Positions 8,148 to 17,502 of a stretch of DNA of 64,000 nucleotides are shown here, in pieces. The notes below the pieces were generated by a model, which had not been told where the DNA came from, made no database searches, and saw only the letters and a program-made list of their open reading frames with translations. Position 1 is the stretch's first letter. Each line of letters begins with the position of its first letter. A program made the translations under genes and the position numbers. The stretch lies in NCBI RefSeq assembly GCF_014204895.1, contig NZ_JACHMF010000001.1, positions 7,936,001 through 8,000,000 on the forward strand, read 5' to 3'. This DNA comes from Paractinoplanes abujensis (lineage in GTDB: Bacteria > Actinomycetota > Actinomycetes > Mycobacteriales > Micromonosporaceae).

Positions 8148-10601
8148 GTGACCTCGTACCGACCCCTGCACGAAGGCTGGACCCTCACCGGAGGCGACAT
8201 TTCCGGTGTTCCGGCCGCCGTGCCCGGATGCGTGCACACCGACCTGCTGCGGGCCGGGCGGATCGACGACCCGTACCTGGACGCCAACGAGACCCGGCTG
8301 GGCTGGATCGGGCGTACGGAATGGGAGTACTCGACGTCTTTCACCGCCACTCCCGGCGGGCGCACCGACCTGGTCTGCGCCGGCCTCGACACCGTCGCGG
8401 CCGTCGAGCTCAACGGCGAAGTCATCGGTGAGACGGCCAACATGCACCGCGGTTACCGTTTCGACGTCAGCTCGCTGCTGGTCGACGGGGACAACGATCT
8501 GAAGGTCACGTTCAAGAGCGCTTACTCGTACGCCGAGGGGCAGCGCGACCGGCTGGGGGCGCGCCCCAACGCGTATGACGAGCCGTTCAACTTCATCCGT
8601 AAGCAGGCCTGCAACTTCGGGTGGGACTGGGGCCCGACGCTCGTGACGGCCGGCATCTGGCAGCCGATCGGGCTCGAGACCTGGTCGACCGCCCGGCTGG
8701 CCGAGGTGCGGCCCCAGGTCACGGTGACCGGTGGCGTGGGACGGGTCGAGCTGCGGGTCCGCCTCGAACGCCTCGTGGAGAGCCCCGTCAAGATCACTGC
8801 CTCGGTCGGTGGACGGACCGCGCAGGCCACCGTCGACGGCATCGAGGCGTTGCTGATCCTCACCGTCGACGACCCCGATCTGTGGTGGCCGCGGGGTTAC
8901 GGCGACCAGCCGCTCTACGACCTGGACGTCACCCTCTCGTCCGGCTCCGAGCGGCTCGACTCCTGGTCCCGCAAGATCGGCTTCCGCTCCGCGCGCGTCG
9001 ACACGGCCGACGGCGGGTTCACCGTTGTGATCAACGACGAGCCGATTTTCGTACGGGGAATCAACTGGATCCCCGACGACGTCTTCGCCGACCGGATCAC
9101 CCGCGACCGGCTGGCCGCCCGGTTCCGGCAGGCGGCCGAGGCCAACGTCAACTATCTGCGCGTGTGGGGCGGCGGCCGCTACGAGTCGGAGGACTTCTAC
9201 GAACTCGCCGACGAGATGGGCTTCCTGGTCGGGCAGGACTTCCTGTTCGCCTGCGCGGCCTACCCCGAGGAGGAGCCGTTCCGCTCCGAGATCGAGGCCG
9301 AGGCGCGCGAGAACGTCGTGCGGCTGGCGTCGCACCCGAGCCTCGTCGTGTGGACCGGCAACAACGAAAATCTGTGGGGCCACGAGGACTGGGACTGGAA
9401 GCCCGCGCTGAACGGGCGCACGTGGGGCGCTGGTTTCTACTACGACCTGCTCCCTCGGATCGTCGGCGAACTCGACCCGACCCGCCCGTACTGGCCCGGC
9501 AGCCCCTACTCGGGCAGCCCCGACCGCTACCCCAACGACCCGGCCTACGGCACCACCCACATCTGGGACGTGTGGAACACCGACGACTACACGAAATACG
9601 CCGCCTACCGCCCGCGCTTCGTGGCCGAGTTCGGTTTCCAGGCCCCGCCCACATACGCCACCCTGCGCCGCGCGATCTCCGACGACGTGCTCGCGCCCGA
9701 CTCGCCCGGCATGGCCCACCACCAGAAGGCCATCGGCGGCGACCACAAGCTGGCCCGCGGTCTGGCCAACCACATGCCGGCTCATGCGAGCTTCGACGAC
9801 TGGCACTATCTGACCCAGCTCAACCAGGCCCGCGCGCTGGCCTTCGGCATCGAGCACTTCCGCTCGCTGAGCCCGCTCTGCACCGGCACGATCATGTGGC
9901 AGCTCAACGACTGCTGGCCGGTCACGTCGTGGGCCGCGGTCGACGGCGACGGCCGCAAGAAGCCCCTCTGGTACGCCCTGCGCGACGCCTACGCCGATCG
10001 GCTGCTGACGTTCCAGCCCCGTACGGGTGCCCCGCTCACCGCCGGAGGTCCGCTCACCGACATCGAGCCCGGCGCGGTCTTCCCGCCCGACGGTGCCCCG
10101 GCCCTGGTCGCGGTCAACGACGGCCGCACGCCCTGGACCTTCGGCACCACCGTGACCCGCCGCAACCTGACCGGCGACGTGCTGGCCACCTTCCACGCGT
10201 CGGCCACCGTCGCCCCCGGCTCGTCGGTGACGCTGACACTCCCGGCCGACGTGGCCACGCCCGGCGACCCGCGCACCGAACTGCTGGCCACCGACACCGG
10301 CACGACGTGGTTCTGGGCGTCCGACAAGGACATCCCGTGGCCTCGCGCCGACTTCACCACTTCGGTGTCGCGGGCCGGCGACACCACCACGGTGACCGTG
10401 CACGCGTCGACGATCCTGCGCTCCCTCACCCTCTTCCCCGACCGTCTGAACCCAGCCGCCACCCCGGACCGCGCGGCAGTCACCGTCCTGCCCGGCGAGT
10501 CGGCCACCTTCACGATCGCCTCCCCGGAGCCGCTCGACGAGGCCGCCCTGACGAGCCGCCCGGTCCTGCGATGCGTGAACGATATGGGGTCGACGCGGTG
10601 A
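8148..10601 (+). CDS. Beta-mannosidase, glycoside hydrolase family 2
   Basis: An 817-residue enzyme starting at GTG, preceded by AGAAGGAGA. The layout is that of GH2 mannosidases: N-terminal sugar-binding jelly roll (about 1-170), immunoglobulin-like domain, TIM barrel (about 280-580) and C-terminal beta domains. Two catalytic glutamates are visible: the acid/base Glu407 in WTGNNENLW and the nucleophile Glu494 in FVAEFGF. There is no signal peptide, so it acts in the cytoplasm, releasing mannose from beta-mannosides brought in by the transporter encoded just upstream. The TIM-barrel motif VNYLRVWGGGRYE is typical of beta-mannosidases rather than galactosidases. Confidence 0.94.
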   Translation: MTSYRPLHEGWTLTGGDISGVPAAVPGCVHTDLLRAGRIDDPYLDANETRLGWIGRTEWEYSTSFTATPGGRTDLVCAGLDTVAAVELNGEVIGETANMHRGYRFDVSSLLVDGDNDLKVTFKSAYSYAEGQRDRLGARPNAYDEPFNFIRKQACNFGWDWGPTLVTAGIWQPIGLETWSTARLAEVRPQVTVTGGVGRVELRVRLERLVESPVKITASVGGRTAQATVDGIEALLILTVDDPDLWWPRGYGDQPLYDLDVTLSSGSERLDSWSRKIGFRSARVDTADGGFTVVINDEPIFVRGINWIPDDVFADRITRDRLAARFRQAAEANVNYLRVWGGGRYESEDFYELADEMGFLVGQDFLFACAAYPEEEPFRSEIEAEARENVVRLASHPSLVVWTGNNENLWGHEDWDWKPALNGRTWGAGFYYDLLPRIVGELDPTRPYWPGSPYSGSPDRYPNDPAYGTTHIWDVWNTDDYTKYAAYRPRFVAEFGFQAPPTYATLRRAISDDVLAPDSPGMAHHQKAIGGDHKLARGLANHMPAHASFDDWHYLTQLNQARALAFGIEHFRSLSPLCTGTIMWQLNDCWPVTSWAAVDGDGRKKPLWYALRDAYADRLLTFQPRTGAPLTAGGPLTDIEPGAVFPPDGAPALVAVNDGRTPWTFGTTVTRRNLTGDVLATFHASATVAPGSSVTLTLPADVATPGDPRTELLATDTGTTWFWASDKDIPWPRADFTTSVSRAGDTTTVTVHASTILRSLTLFPDRLNPAATPDRAAVTVLPGESATFTIASPEPLDEAALTSRPVLRCVNDMGSTR

Positions 10602-10613
10602 TCGCTTAGACCC

Positions 10614-10639
10614 TGTGGACAACCCCGGATTGTGGATAA
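10614..10639 (-). other. Pair of DnaA boxes
   Basis: TGTGGACAA (10614-10622) is the exact complement of the actinobacterial DnaA box TTGTCCACA. TGTGGATAA (10631-10639) is the exact complement of the classical box TTATCCACA. They are in the same orientation, 8 bp apart, immediately after the mannosidase gene. No dnaA, dnaN or AT-rich unwinding region is near, so this is not the origin; it could titrate DnaA. Confidence 0.55.
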
Positions 10640-10682
10640 CCCGTTTCCCCCCGCCCGGATTCGATACGCTTTTTTAGGGTGG

Positions 10683-10831
10683 CGACCCCCGGGCGGGAGG
10701 GCCGTATTCGCGGTGTTGTCGGTTCGGCGGCACTCGGGTGGCATGGTCATGTCGGCGTCGCTGTCGGTCTGGCGGCACTCGGGTGGGAGGGCCTTGTCTG
10801 CGGCGGCTGTCGGTTTGGCGGCACCCGGGAA
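10683..10831. repeat. Imperfect tandem repeat, about 45 bp period
   Basis: The core GTCGGTYTGGCGGCACYCGG starts at 10718 (with one mismatch), 10763 and 10809, and a degenerate partial copy precedes it from 10683. The units are 45 and 46 bp apart. Small reading frames cross the block, but none has a ribosome site or recognisable family. Confidence 0.65.
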
Positions 10832-11453
10832 CGCCGACCGGGGTTCTCCTTTCCGGTTCGGCTCGGGCACCGCGGGTCCGTGAGGAGATGCACCGAGTTC
10901 GCCGAGTCGGTCCGGCGCCGGCCGGGCATGTCTTTTCGGGTCTGATGCGCACCTGACCAGCAGCGTCCTGACCGCCGTCGTCCTAGCGTCTCTCTACTCA
11001 GGACCGACCGTGGCGCCCACCCCCGCGCCCGAGGTCTCCGCGGAGATCTGGCCAACCGGCCCCGACGGCGACTTGGGCTCCGTCCTGAGCCGGTGTCGCT
11101 GAATCCACGCCGCAGCTGCCGTCAGCATCAGCACCGTTATCGAGACCTGGCACGCGGGCCAGCCGGGCACGGAGGTGGCCGCGGTGCCGCTCGGGTCGGA
11201 GCCGTTCGGGTGGGCCGACGGCGTGGGCGGGGTGCTGCTCGTGGCCGACGCCGCCTCGGTGGCAGTTCTGGGCGGCGGCGGGCGAGTCGGCGTCGCTCGA
11301 GGCGGTGCGGTCGCGGGCCGGGGCGTCCCAGGACAACACGTCTGCGCAGGCGTGCTGGGTCGAGGGCAAGTCGATGGGGCGTGACCGGTAGCGATCCGAA
11401 TTTGATCTTTCCCGGAGGGCAACTTACGCCGGGGTCGCGTCGTTGCTCGATGC
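10832..11453. other. Intergenic stretch with no recognisable gene
   Basis: About 620 bp without a convincing coding sequence on either strand. Reading frames here show no family resemblance and overlap one another. It lies between the tandem repeat and a broken MFS gene, so it may be gene debris. Confidence 0.5.
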
Positions 11454-12870
11454 GTGAGCACCGCTGAGCAGAGGAGCCACCGGCAGACCCTCGAGGTGCT
11501 CGCCGGGCTGATGCTCGGCATGTTCCTGGCCGCGCTCGACCAGACGATCGTCACCGCGGCCATCCGGACGATCGGCGACGACCTGCACGGGCTCAGCGTG
11601 CAGGCCTGCGTGACCACGGCCTACCTGATCACCGTGACGATCTCGACCCCGCTCCACGGCAAGCTCTCCGACATCTACGGCCGTGAACGGATCTTTCTCG
11701 CGGCCATCTCGATCTTCGTGGTGGGCTCGGCGGCGTGTGCGTTCGCCGGGTCGATGTATCAGCTGGCCGCGTTCCGGGCGGTGCAGGGGTTGGGCGCGGG
11801 AGGGCTGTTCTCGCTGGCCCTGGCTATCCTGGGCGACCTCGTGCCGCCCCGTGAACAGGCCCGCTACCGGAGCTTTTTCCTGGCCGTGGCCGGCTCGGCG
11901 AGGGTGCTGGGACCGGCCGCTGCGGGGCGGGCCGGCTCCCACCCCGCAGGAACATGCCCTCGCTCATGCCGACCTGGCCGACCTTGACGCCGACCTCGCC
12001 CGGTTGTTCGACACCGGGCCCTGCCTCGAACGGACGCCCGACATGGAAACTGCCACGCTGCCCGACGACGCCACCGCCCTCGACGAGCCGACCGGGCCCG
12101 GGGACGCGGTGGTGCGCGGCCGGATCGACGGCCCCGGCGGCCTGCCGCTGCCCGGGGCCACCCTCACGATCACCGACTTCGGCGGGCAGCAGCTGGCCCG
12201 CGCGGTGACCGGTGCGGACGGCACGTACCGGATGGTGCTGCACACCGGTGGCTCGTTCCTGCTCATCTGCGCGGCCGACCGGCACCAGCCCGCGGCCGCC
12301 GTGATCAACGTGGCCGCCGGTGAGATAAGGCGGGTGCTGTCGCTGGCCGGCGCCGGGCAGATCACCGGGCGCGTCACCGATCGGGCGGGCCGCGGGCTGC
12401 CCGGCGCGACGCTGACGCTGACCAACACGAAGGGCGAAGTCGTGGCGACCACGACGGCCGGGGCGGACGGGCGTTATCAGCTGCCCGGACTGGACGGGCC
12501 GGAGTACACACTGACGGCCACCGCGGCCCACGCGCGGCCGGCCTCGCGGGCGGTGTCGCCCAACGAGCCCGGCCCGGTGGACCTGACGCTGGCCGTGGGC
12601 GGGGTGCTGACCGGCAACGTACGGGCGGCCGGCTCGGGGCACCCGATCCCGGAGGCGTCGGTGGTGGCCGTGGACCGTCATGGGCGGGTCGCGGGGGCGG
12701 CCACGACCGATCACGAGGGCCGTTACGAGCTGTGCGATCTGCCGCCGGGGGTGTACACGGTGGCGGCCAGCGGACACGCACCGGTGGCGACGCGGGTCGA
12801 GCTGACCGGCGACCACGCGGCCCACGACATCACGCTGGGCACACCGGCCGTCATCGGCTCACTCCACTGA
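11454..12870 (+). pseudogene. Broken MFS transporter fused to carboxypeptidase-regulatory-like repeats
   Basis: From GTG 11454 the frame encodes the first four to five helices of a 14-helix drug:H+ antiporter (DHA2/EmrB type), including LDQTIVTAAI, motif A as GKLSDIYGRERI, and the R-A-V-Q-G-L-G segment. Near 11910-11930, right after LGP, homology stops and the frame runs into nonsense, ending at 11987. From about 11930 another frame encodes the cytosolic linker (PTPQEHALAHADLADLDADL) and three prealbumin-like carboxypeptidase-regulatory repeats (GRIDGPGGLPLPGATLTITD, GRVTDRAGRGLPGATLTLTN, and GNVRAAGSGHPIPEASVV), ending at 12870. Actinobacteria carry intact transporters with this exact fusion, so the gene has lost most of its helices by an out-of-frame internal deletion. 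The C-terminal part might still be translated from ATG 12042, but no ribosome site is seen. Confidence 0.8.
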
Positions 12871-12972
12871 CGTGATCGTCCGGATCTCGGTGGCGTCCCT
12901 GTCGAGCGGGCCCGGCACGACGAGCGTGCGCTCGAAGTGCGGCCCGTCCGGAGCGAAGGGCGTGGTGGAACG

Positions 12973-13009
12973 GCCGAGGCCACGCACCCGGTCGGTGCGT
13001 GGCCTCGGC
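12973..13009. terminator. Bidirectional terminator
   Basis: A perfect 15-bp stem, GCCGAGGCCACGCAC paired with GTGCGTGGCCTCGGC, with a 7-nt loop, placed between two convergent units (the MFS remnant and ilvD). A short TTTT run follows on the plus side. Confidence 0.8.
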
Positions 13010-13023
13010 TGCGTTCGGGTTTT

Positions 13024-14871
13024 CTACTCCGGGACCTTGCGGTACGCGCCGTCGCTGGCGCTGGTGGCCATGGAGGCGTAGGCGCGCAGGGCCGCTGACA
13101 CCGGGCGCTGCCGGTCGAGCGGGGTGTACGGCTTGGGGCGCCGCTCCTGCTCGTGGCGGCGCTGGGCCAGGGTTTCGTCGTCGACGTGCAGGGTGATGCC
13201 ACGGCCGGGGATGTCGATGCTGATCTCGTCGCCGGTTTCGACCAGGGCGATCAGGCCGCCCGCGGCCGCCTCGGGGGAGACGTGGCCGATGGACAGGCCG
13301 CTCGTGCCGCCGGAGAAGCGGCCGTCGGTGATCAGGGCGCACGCCTTGCCGAGGCCGCGGCCCTTGAGGAACGACGTGGGGTAGAGCATCTCCTGCATGC
13401 CGGGGCCACCGCGCGGGCCCTCGTAACGGATGATCACGACGTCGCCCTCGACGACCTGCTTGCCGAGGATGCCGTCGACCGCGGCGTCCTGCGACTCGAA
13501 GACGCGGGCGGGGCCGGTGAACTTCCACAGGGTCTCGTCGACGCCGGCCGTCTTGACCACGCAGCCGTCGGGGGCGAGGTTGCCGAAGAGGATGGCCAGG
13601 CCGCCGTCGACCGTGTAGGCGTGGTCGATCGAGCGGATGCACCCGTTCTCGGCGTCGACATCCAAGGTTGCCCAGCGGTTGGTGGTGCTGAACGGCTGCG
13701 TCGTACGCACCCCGCCCGGCGCCGCGTGGAACAGCTCCAGAGCCGCGGCCGAAGGCGCTCCGCCGCGGATGTCCCACTCGTCCAGCCAGGAGGTCAGGTC
13801 GGGGGAGTGGACCGAGCGGACGTCGGTGTTGAGCACGCCGCCGCGGTTGAGTTCGCCCAGCAGCGCGGGGATGCCACCGGCCCGGTGCACGTCCTCCATG
13901 TGGTACTTCGGGCTGTTCGGCGCGACCTTGGCCAGGCACGGCACCCGGCGCGAGATCGCGTCGATGTCGGCCACCGAGAAGTCGATCTCGGCCTCGCGCG
14001 CGGCGGCCAGCAGGTGCAGCACGGTGTTGGTCGAGCCGCCCATCGCCACGTCGAGCGCGACCGCGTTCTCGAAGGCGGAGCGGTTGGCGATGCTGCGGGG
14101 CAGCACCGACTCGTCGTTCTCCTCGTAGTACTGCTTGGCGATCTCGACGATCAGCGAGCCCGCCTTCTCGAACAGCGCCTTACGGGAGGCGTGCGTGGCC
14201 AGCGTCGAGCCGTTGCCCGGCAGCGACAGGCCGATCGCCTCGGTCAGGCAGTTCATCGAGTTGGCGGTGAACATGCCGGAACAGGAACCGCAGGTCGGGC
14301 AGGCCGAGCGCTCGATGGTGTCGAGCTGCGCGTCGGTCACGTTCTCGTTGGCGCTGGCGCTCATCGCGTCGACCAGGTCGAGCTTCTCGTGCACGACGCC
14401 CTCGATGGCGACCGTCTTGCCGGCCTCCATCGGGCCGCCCGAGACGAACACGGTCGGGATGTTGAGCCGCAGCGCGGCGATCAGCATGCCGGGGGTGATC
14501 TTGTCGCAGTTCGAGATGCAGACCAGGGCGTCGGCACAGTGCGCGTTGACCATGTATTCGACCGCGTCGGCGATCAGCTCGCGGCTGGGCAGCGAGTAGA
14601 GCATGCCGCCGTGGCCCATCGCGATGCCGTCGTCGACCGCGATCGTGTTGAACTCGCGGCCGACCCCGCCGGCCTCGGCGATCGACTCCGCGACCAGGCC
14701 GCCGAGGTCTTTGAGGTGCACATGACCCGGTACGAACTGGGTGTAGCTGTTGGCGATGGCCACGATGGGCTTGCCGAAGTCGTCGTCGGTCATCCCGGTG
14801 GCGCGCCAGAGGGCACGCGCGCCGGCCATGGTCCGACCGTGGGTCGAGGTCCGGGAACGCAGGTCAGGCAT
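13024..14871 (-). CDS. ilvD: Dihydroxy-acid dehydratase
   Basis: A 615-residue enzyme of the long IlvD type, which dehydrates 2,3-dihydroxy-isovalerate and -methylvalerate to the 2-oxo acids of valine and isoleucine. Iron-sulfur cysteines lie in [10 protein letters not shown] and [12 protein letters not shown], and the phosphate/Mg motifs around [13 protein letters not shown] and [10 protein letters not shown] are intact. An upstream in-frame ATG would add 20 residues, but the family starts with MP(D/E)[17 protein letters not shown], so ATG 14871 is chosen. GAGGGG abuts the ATG, too close for a normal ribosome site, and CACACT lies 6 nt before it, so a leaderless message is possible. It stands alone, divergent from a GGDEF-EAL gene. 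Confidence 0.97.
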   Translation of the reverse strand: MPDLRSRTSTHGRTMAGARALWRATGMTDDDFGKPIVAIANSYTQFVPGHVHLKDLGGLVAESIAEAGGVGREFNTIAVDDGIAMGHGGMLYSLPSRELIADAVEYMVNAHCADALVCISNCDKITPGMLIAALRLNIPTVFVSGGPMEAGKTVAIEGVVHEKLDLVDAMSASANENVTDAQLDTIERSACPTCGSCSGMFTANSMNCLTEAIGLSLPGNGSTLATHASRKALFEKAGSLIVEIAKQYYEENDESVLPRSIANRSAFENAVALDVAMGGSTNTVLHLLAAAREAEIDFSVADIDAISRRVPCLAKVAPNSPKYHMEDVHRAGGIPALLGELNRGGVLNTDVRSVHSPDLTSWLDEWDIRGGAPSAAALELFHAAPGGVRTTQPFSTTNRWATLDVDAENGCIRSIDHAYTVDGGLAILFGNLAPDGCVVKTAGVDETLWKFTGPARVFESQDAAVDGILGKQVVEGDVVIIRYEGPRGGPGMQEMLYPTSFLKGRGLGKACALITDGRFSGGTSGLSIGHVSPEAAAGGLIALVETGDEISIDIPGRGITLHVDDETLAQRRHEQERRPKPYTPLDRQRPVSAALRAYASMATSASDGAYRKVPE

Positions 14872-14972
14872 CCCCTCAGTGTGCCACTCGGAGAAGTAAG
14901 GACCGCCAATTGCGTCCACAAGACGGGACACGGGGGCTACTTAAATAGATCAGGATCAGGCAGAGTGTTCGC

Positions 14973-17303
14973 GTGCAATCACCGTCCGGCGTGGAGCTGG
15001 CCGGGCTGGCGAGCCTTCTGGTCGCGGTCCCGGCCGTCGCCCTGCTGGGCGATTCCGGTCGCAAACACACCGGTGCCGCTCGTCGAGCCCATCTTCTTCT
15101 GGCCGCCGGGGGAGCCGTGGCGACCGCGGCCGCCCTGGCCGGCGTGATCACTGTGCTTCTCACCACGGCCGCGCCGCCGCGCATGGGCCTGGGCTCGGCG
15201 GTCGCCGGCGGCACCGCCCTGGGCGTGCTGATGCTGCTGGTGGGGGTGGCGGTGCTGCCCGGCGCGGCCGAGAGCGCGGCCGCGGCCGTCCGCCACCTGC
15301 TCGACGGCCTGGTCATCGCGGCTGCGATCTGGTTCGTGGGCTGGGTGCTGCTCGCCGAGCCGACCCGCCTGCTGGGCGACGCGGCTCCCATGGCCTGCCC
15401 TTCGGTGCTGATCCCGGCCGGCTTCGCGGTCGTGTCGCTCGGGCTCACGATCGTGCTGGCGTTGCACGCCCATCGCCCGCGGCTGACCACCGTACGGGTG
15501 GCGGCCGGCGTGACAGTCGTGTCGTTCGCGGCAGTGGCCATCGCCGGCGGCATCTGCCAGGACCGGGACGGCATGGTGCTGGCGGGCGCCTTGATGCTGC
15601 CCGCGGGCCTGTTCGTGATCGCGCGGGCAGTGAAGGTGGCCGACCGCCCGGTCGAGGTCGTGGGTGACGTCGTCGAGCGCAACACGGCGTACGCGGTCGT
15701 GCCCATGGTCGCCATGGTCAGCGCGCTCGGTTATCACCTCGTCCGGGGCGGCGATTTCGACCTGTACGGCTTCCTGGGCGCCGCTGTCGAGGGCTTCGCG
15801 CTGGTCGGGCGGCAGTTCCTGGCCCTGCGTGACGTCCGGCGCTACACGCTCGAGCTGCGCGAGCGCGAGGCCCATTTCCGCGAGCTGGCCCACACCGACC
15901 CGCTGACCGGTCTGGCCAACCGCCGGGGCCTGCAGCGGGCCCTGCGCGCCGGCGGCGATTCGCGCGTGCTGGTCGGCATCGACTTGGACGGCTTCAAGAC
16001 GGTCAACGACATGCGCGGGCACGACGTCGGCGACGCGGTGCTGACCGAGGTCGGCGAGCGGGTGCGGCGCAACCTGCTGGACGGTGACGTGGCGGCCCGG
16101 CTCGGCGGCGACGAGTTCGCGGTGCTCATGCGGGGCAACGCGGAGGAGGCCATGCTCACCGCGCATCGGCTGCTCGCGGTGCTCGGGGAGCCGTACGAGG
16201 TCGACGGTCTGGCGGTTTTCCTGTCGGCCAGCATCGGCGTGGCCGACTCCAACCAGCTCAGCCCGGCGGACACCGGCGAGCTGATCCGCGACGCCGATCT
16301 CGCGTTGCGCTACGCCAAGCAGCGCGGCAAGAACCGGGTCGAGCGCTATCAGGCCCGCTACGACGAGCTGCTGCGCCGCCGGGGCACGCTGGAGAACGAG
16401 CTGCGCCACGCGATCGACCGCGACCAGCTGCGGCTTGTCTTCCAGCCGGTGGTGGCGCTGCCCTCGATGCGGCCGGTGGGCGCCGAGGCGCTGTTGCGCT
16501 GGCACCACCCGACGCTGGGGTCGGTGCGGCCCGACGAGTTCATCCCGGTCGCTGAGGAGTCGGGTTTGATCAACCGGGTCGGCGCCTGGGTGCTCGAGCA
16601 GGCCTGCATCCAGCTGGCCGAGTGGCTCTCGCGCGGGCACGACGTGTGGGTGTCGGTCAACTTGTCGCCCAAGGAGCTGCATTCCACCGATTTCGCGGGG
16701 CACGTGGCCGAGGTGCTCGAGCAGCACGGCGTGCCGCCGCAGCGGCTGGTGCTCGAGGTGACCGAGCACGCTGTGGCCACCGACATGGAGGAGCTGATCA
16801 GCCGGCTGGCCGAGCTCCGGGCCACCGGCGTGCGGATCGCGCTCGACGACTTCGGCGCCGGTTATTCGTCGCTGGGCCAGTTGCGCACGTTGCCGGTCGA
16901 CATCCTCAAGATCGATCGGGCCCTGGTCGCCGAACCCGAGTCCCGTACGGGCATGGCCGCGCCGCTGGTCGACGTGGTGGTGCGGATGGGGCACCGGCTG
17001 GGCCTGGAGGTGCTGGCCGAGGGCATCGGCACGCCGGCGCAACGGGCCGCGGTCGAGGAGGCGGGCTGCCGGCTGGGCCAGGGCTCACTGTTCGGATGGG
17101 GCGTGCCCGCCGAGCATCTCGAGGCCCAGTTGCAGACGCTGCGGCAGGGGTCCAGCCGCCCGGCGCCGGCACCCCGTTCGGCTCCGCCCGCCGACGCCGC
17201 CGCGCGCAGCCAGGTGGTCATGCTCGGCCCCGGAATGCGGCAGCTCAGGGCGTTGTTGCCCAGCGATCCCGGGTTCGTGGCTCCCACGGGTGAGAGCGAA
17301 TGA
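14973..17303 (+). CDS. Membrane GGDEF-EAL cyclic-di-GMP protein
   Basis: A 776-residue paralogue of the protein at 977-3592, starting at GTG without a strong ribosome site. The first 280 residues hold about nine membrane helices. A short linker (VRRYTLELREREAHFRELAH) corresponds to the segment before the PAS domain in the paralogue, but here the PAS domain is absent. The GGDEF domain has RLGGDEFAVL near residue 378, and the EAL domain starts with GAEALLRWHHP near 505. EAL residues are better kept than in the paralogue: EVTE, DDFGAGYSS and LKID are present, but EGVE reads EGIG near 685. Probably bifunctional or cyclase-dominant. It is unrelated in function to the ilv genes on either side. Confidence 0.9.
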   Translation: MQSPSGVELAGLASLLVAVPAVALLGDSGRKHTGAARRAHLLLAAGGAVATAAALAGVITVLLTTAAPPRMGLGSAVAGGTALGVLMLLVGVAVLPGAAESAAAAVRHLLDGLVIAAAIWFVGWVLLAEPTRLLGDAAPMACPSVLIPAGFAVVSLGLTIVLALHAHRPRLTTVRVAAGVTVVSFAAVAIAGGICQDRDGMVLAGALMLPAGLFVIARAVKVADRPVEVVGDVVERNTAYAVVPMVAMVSALGYHLVRGGDFDLYGFLGAAVEGFALVGRQFLALRDVRRYTLELREREAHFRELAHTDPLTGLANRRGLQRALRAGGDSRVLVGIDLDGFKTVNDMRGHDVGDAVLTEVGERVRRNLLDGDVAARLGGDEFAVLMRGNAEEAMLTAHRLLAVLGEPYEVDGLAVFLSASIGVADSNQLSPADTGELIRDADLALRYAKQRGKNRVERYQARYDELLRRRGTLENELRHAIDRDQLRLVFQPVVALPSMRPVGAEALLRWHHPTLGSVRPDEFIPVAEESGLINRVGAWVLEQACIQLAEWLSRGHDVWVSVNLSPKELHSTDFAGHVAEVLEQHGVPPQRLVLEVTEHAVATDMEELISRLAELRATGVRIALDDFGAGYSSLGQLRTLPVDILKIDRALVAEPESRTGMAAPLVDVVVRMGHRLGLEVLAEGIGTPAQRAAVEEAGCRLGQGSLFGWGVPAEHLEAQLQTLRQGSSRPAPAPRSAPPADAAARSQVVMLGPGMRQLRALLPSDPGFVAPTGESE

Positions 17304-17320
17304 TCAAAATGTGGGATCAG

Positions 17321-17349
17321 TTGACTCACGGCTTGAGATGCGGCAAGGT
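17321..17349 (+). promoter_or_regulatory. Promoter of the ilvBNC leader
   Basis: TTGACT (17321-17326), 17-bp spacer, CAAGGT (17344-17349). Transcription would begin about 7 nt later, at the ATG of the leader peptide, making the leader message leaderless. Confidence 0.6.
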
Positions 17350-17356
17350 GGCTGGC

Positions 17357-17386
17357 ATGTGCTTCGCGTCCCGAGTACTTATGTGA
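17357..17386 (+). CDS. ilvB leader peptide
   Basis: A nine-residue ORF reading MCFASRVLM. It contains Val and Leu encoded by GTA and CTT, codons rarely used in this GC-rich genome, which suits a sensor of charged tRNA. Its stop codon overlaps the 5' arm of a strong hairpin, and a terminator follows before ilvB. This is the arrangement of ribosome-mediated transcription attenuation described for actinobacterial ilvB operons. An overlapping alternative frame from ATG 17338 is longer but contains fewer informative codons. The start is supported by a promoter whose -10 ends 7 nt upstream. Confidence 0.65.
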   Translation: MCFASRVLM

Positions 17387-17422
17387 GCGCACTCCAGCCC
17401 CCTGAGTGGGCGAGAGTGCGCT
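17386..17422 (+). other. Attenuator pause/anti-antiterminator hairpin
   Basis: AGCGCACTC (17386-17394) pairs perfectly with GAGTGCGCT (17414-17422). An inner GCCC/GGGC stem extends it. The 5' arm begins at the last base of the leader stop codon, so a translating ribosome would control folding. Confidence 0.6.
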
Positions 17423-17423
17423 A

Positions 17424-17456
17424 GGTCCCGTGCTACCCAGCACGAGGGCCTTTTTT
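17424..17456 (+). terminator. ilvB attenuator terminator
   Basis: GGTCC-CGTGCT pairs with AGCACG-A-GGGCC (one bulged A, one G-U pair, loop ACCC), followed by six T residues. It lies 47 bp before ilvB and after the leader peptide, so it is an attenuator, not an end-of-operon terminator. Confidence 0.75.
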
Positions 17457-17502
17457 GTTGCTCAAGTAACGGAACGCCCAACCCGTAAAGGTATGAAGTG
17501 CC

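Noticed and set aside
10614..10831. Chromosomal origin of replication
   Set aside because: Only two DnaA boxes, no dnaA or dnaN and no AT-rich unwinding element.
10632..10883. Small plus-strand frame through the 45-bp repeat
   Set aside because: No ribosome site and no family; one of several overlapping frames through a repeat with a period near a multiple of three.
12866..12970. Minus-strand fragment reading PFAPDGPHFERTLVVPGPLD and then a stop
   Set aside because: Looks protein-like but is only about 32 codons, with a terminator hairpin immediately upstream and no start. Too little to call a gene; possibly a lost gene's tail.
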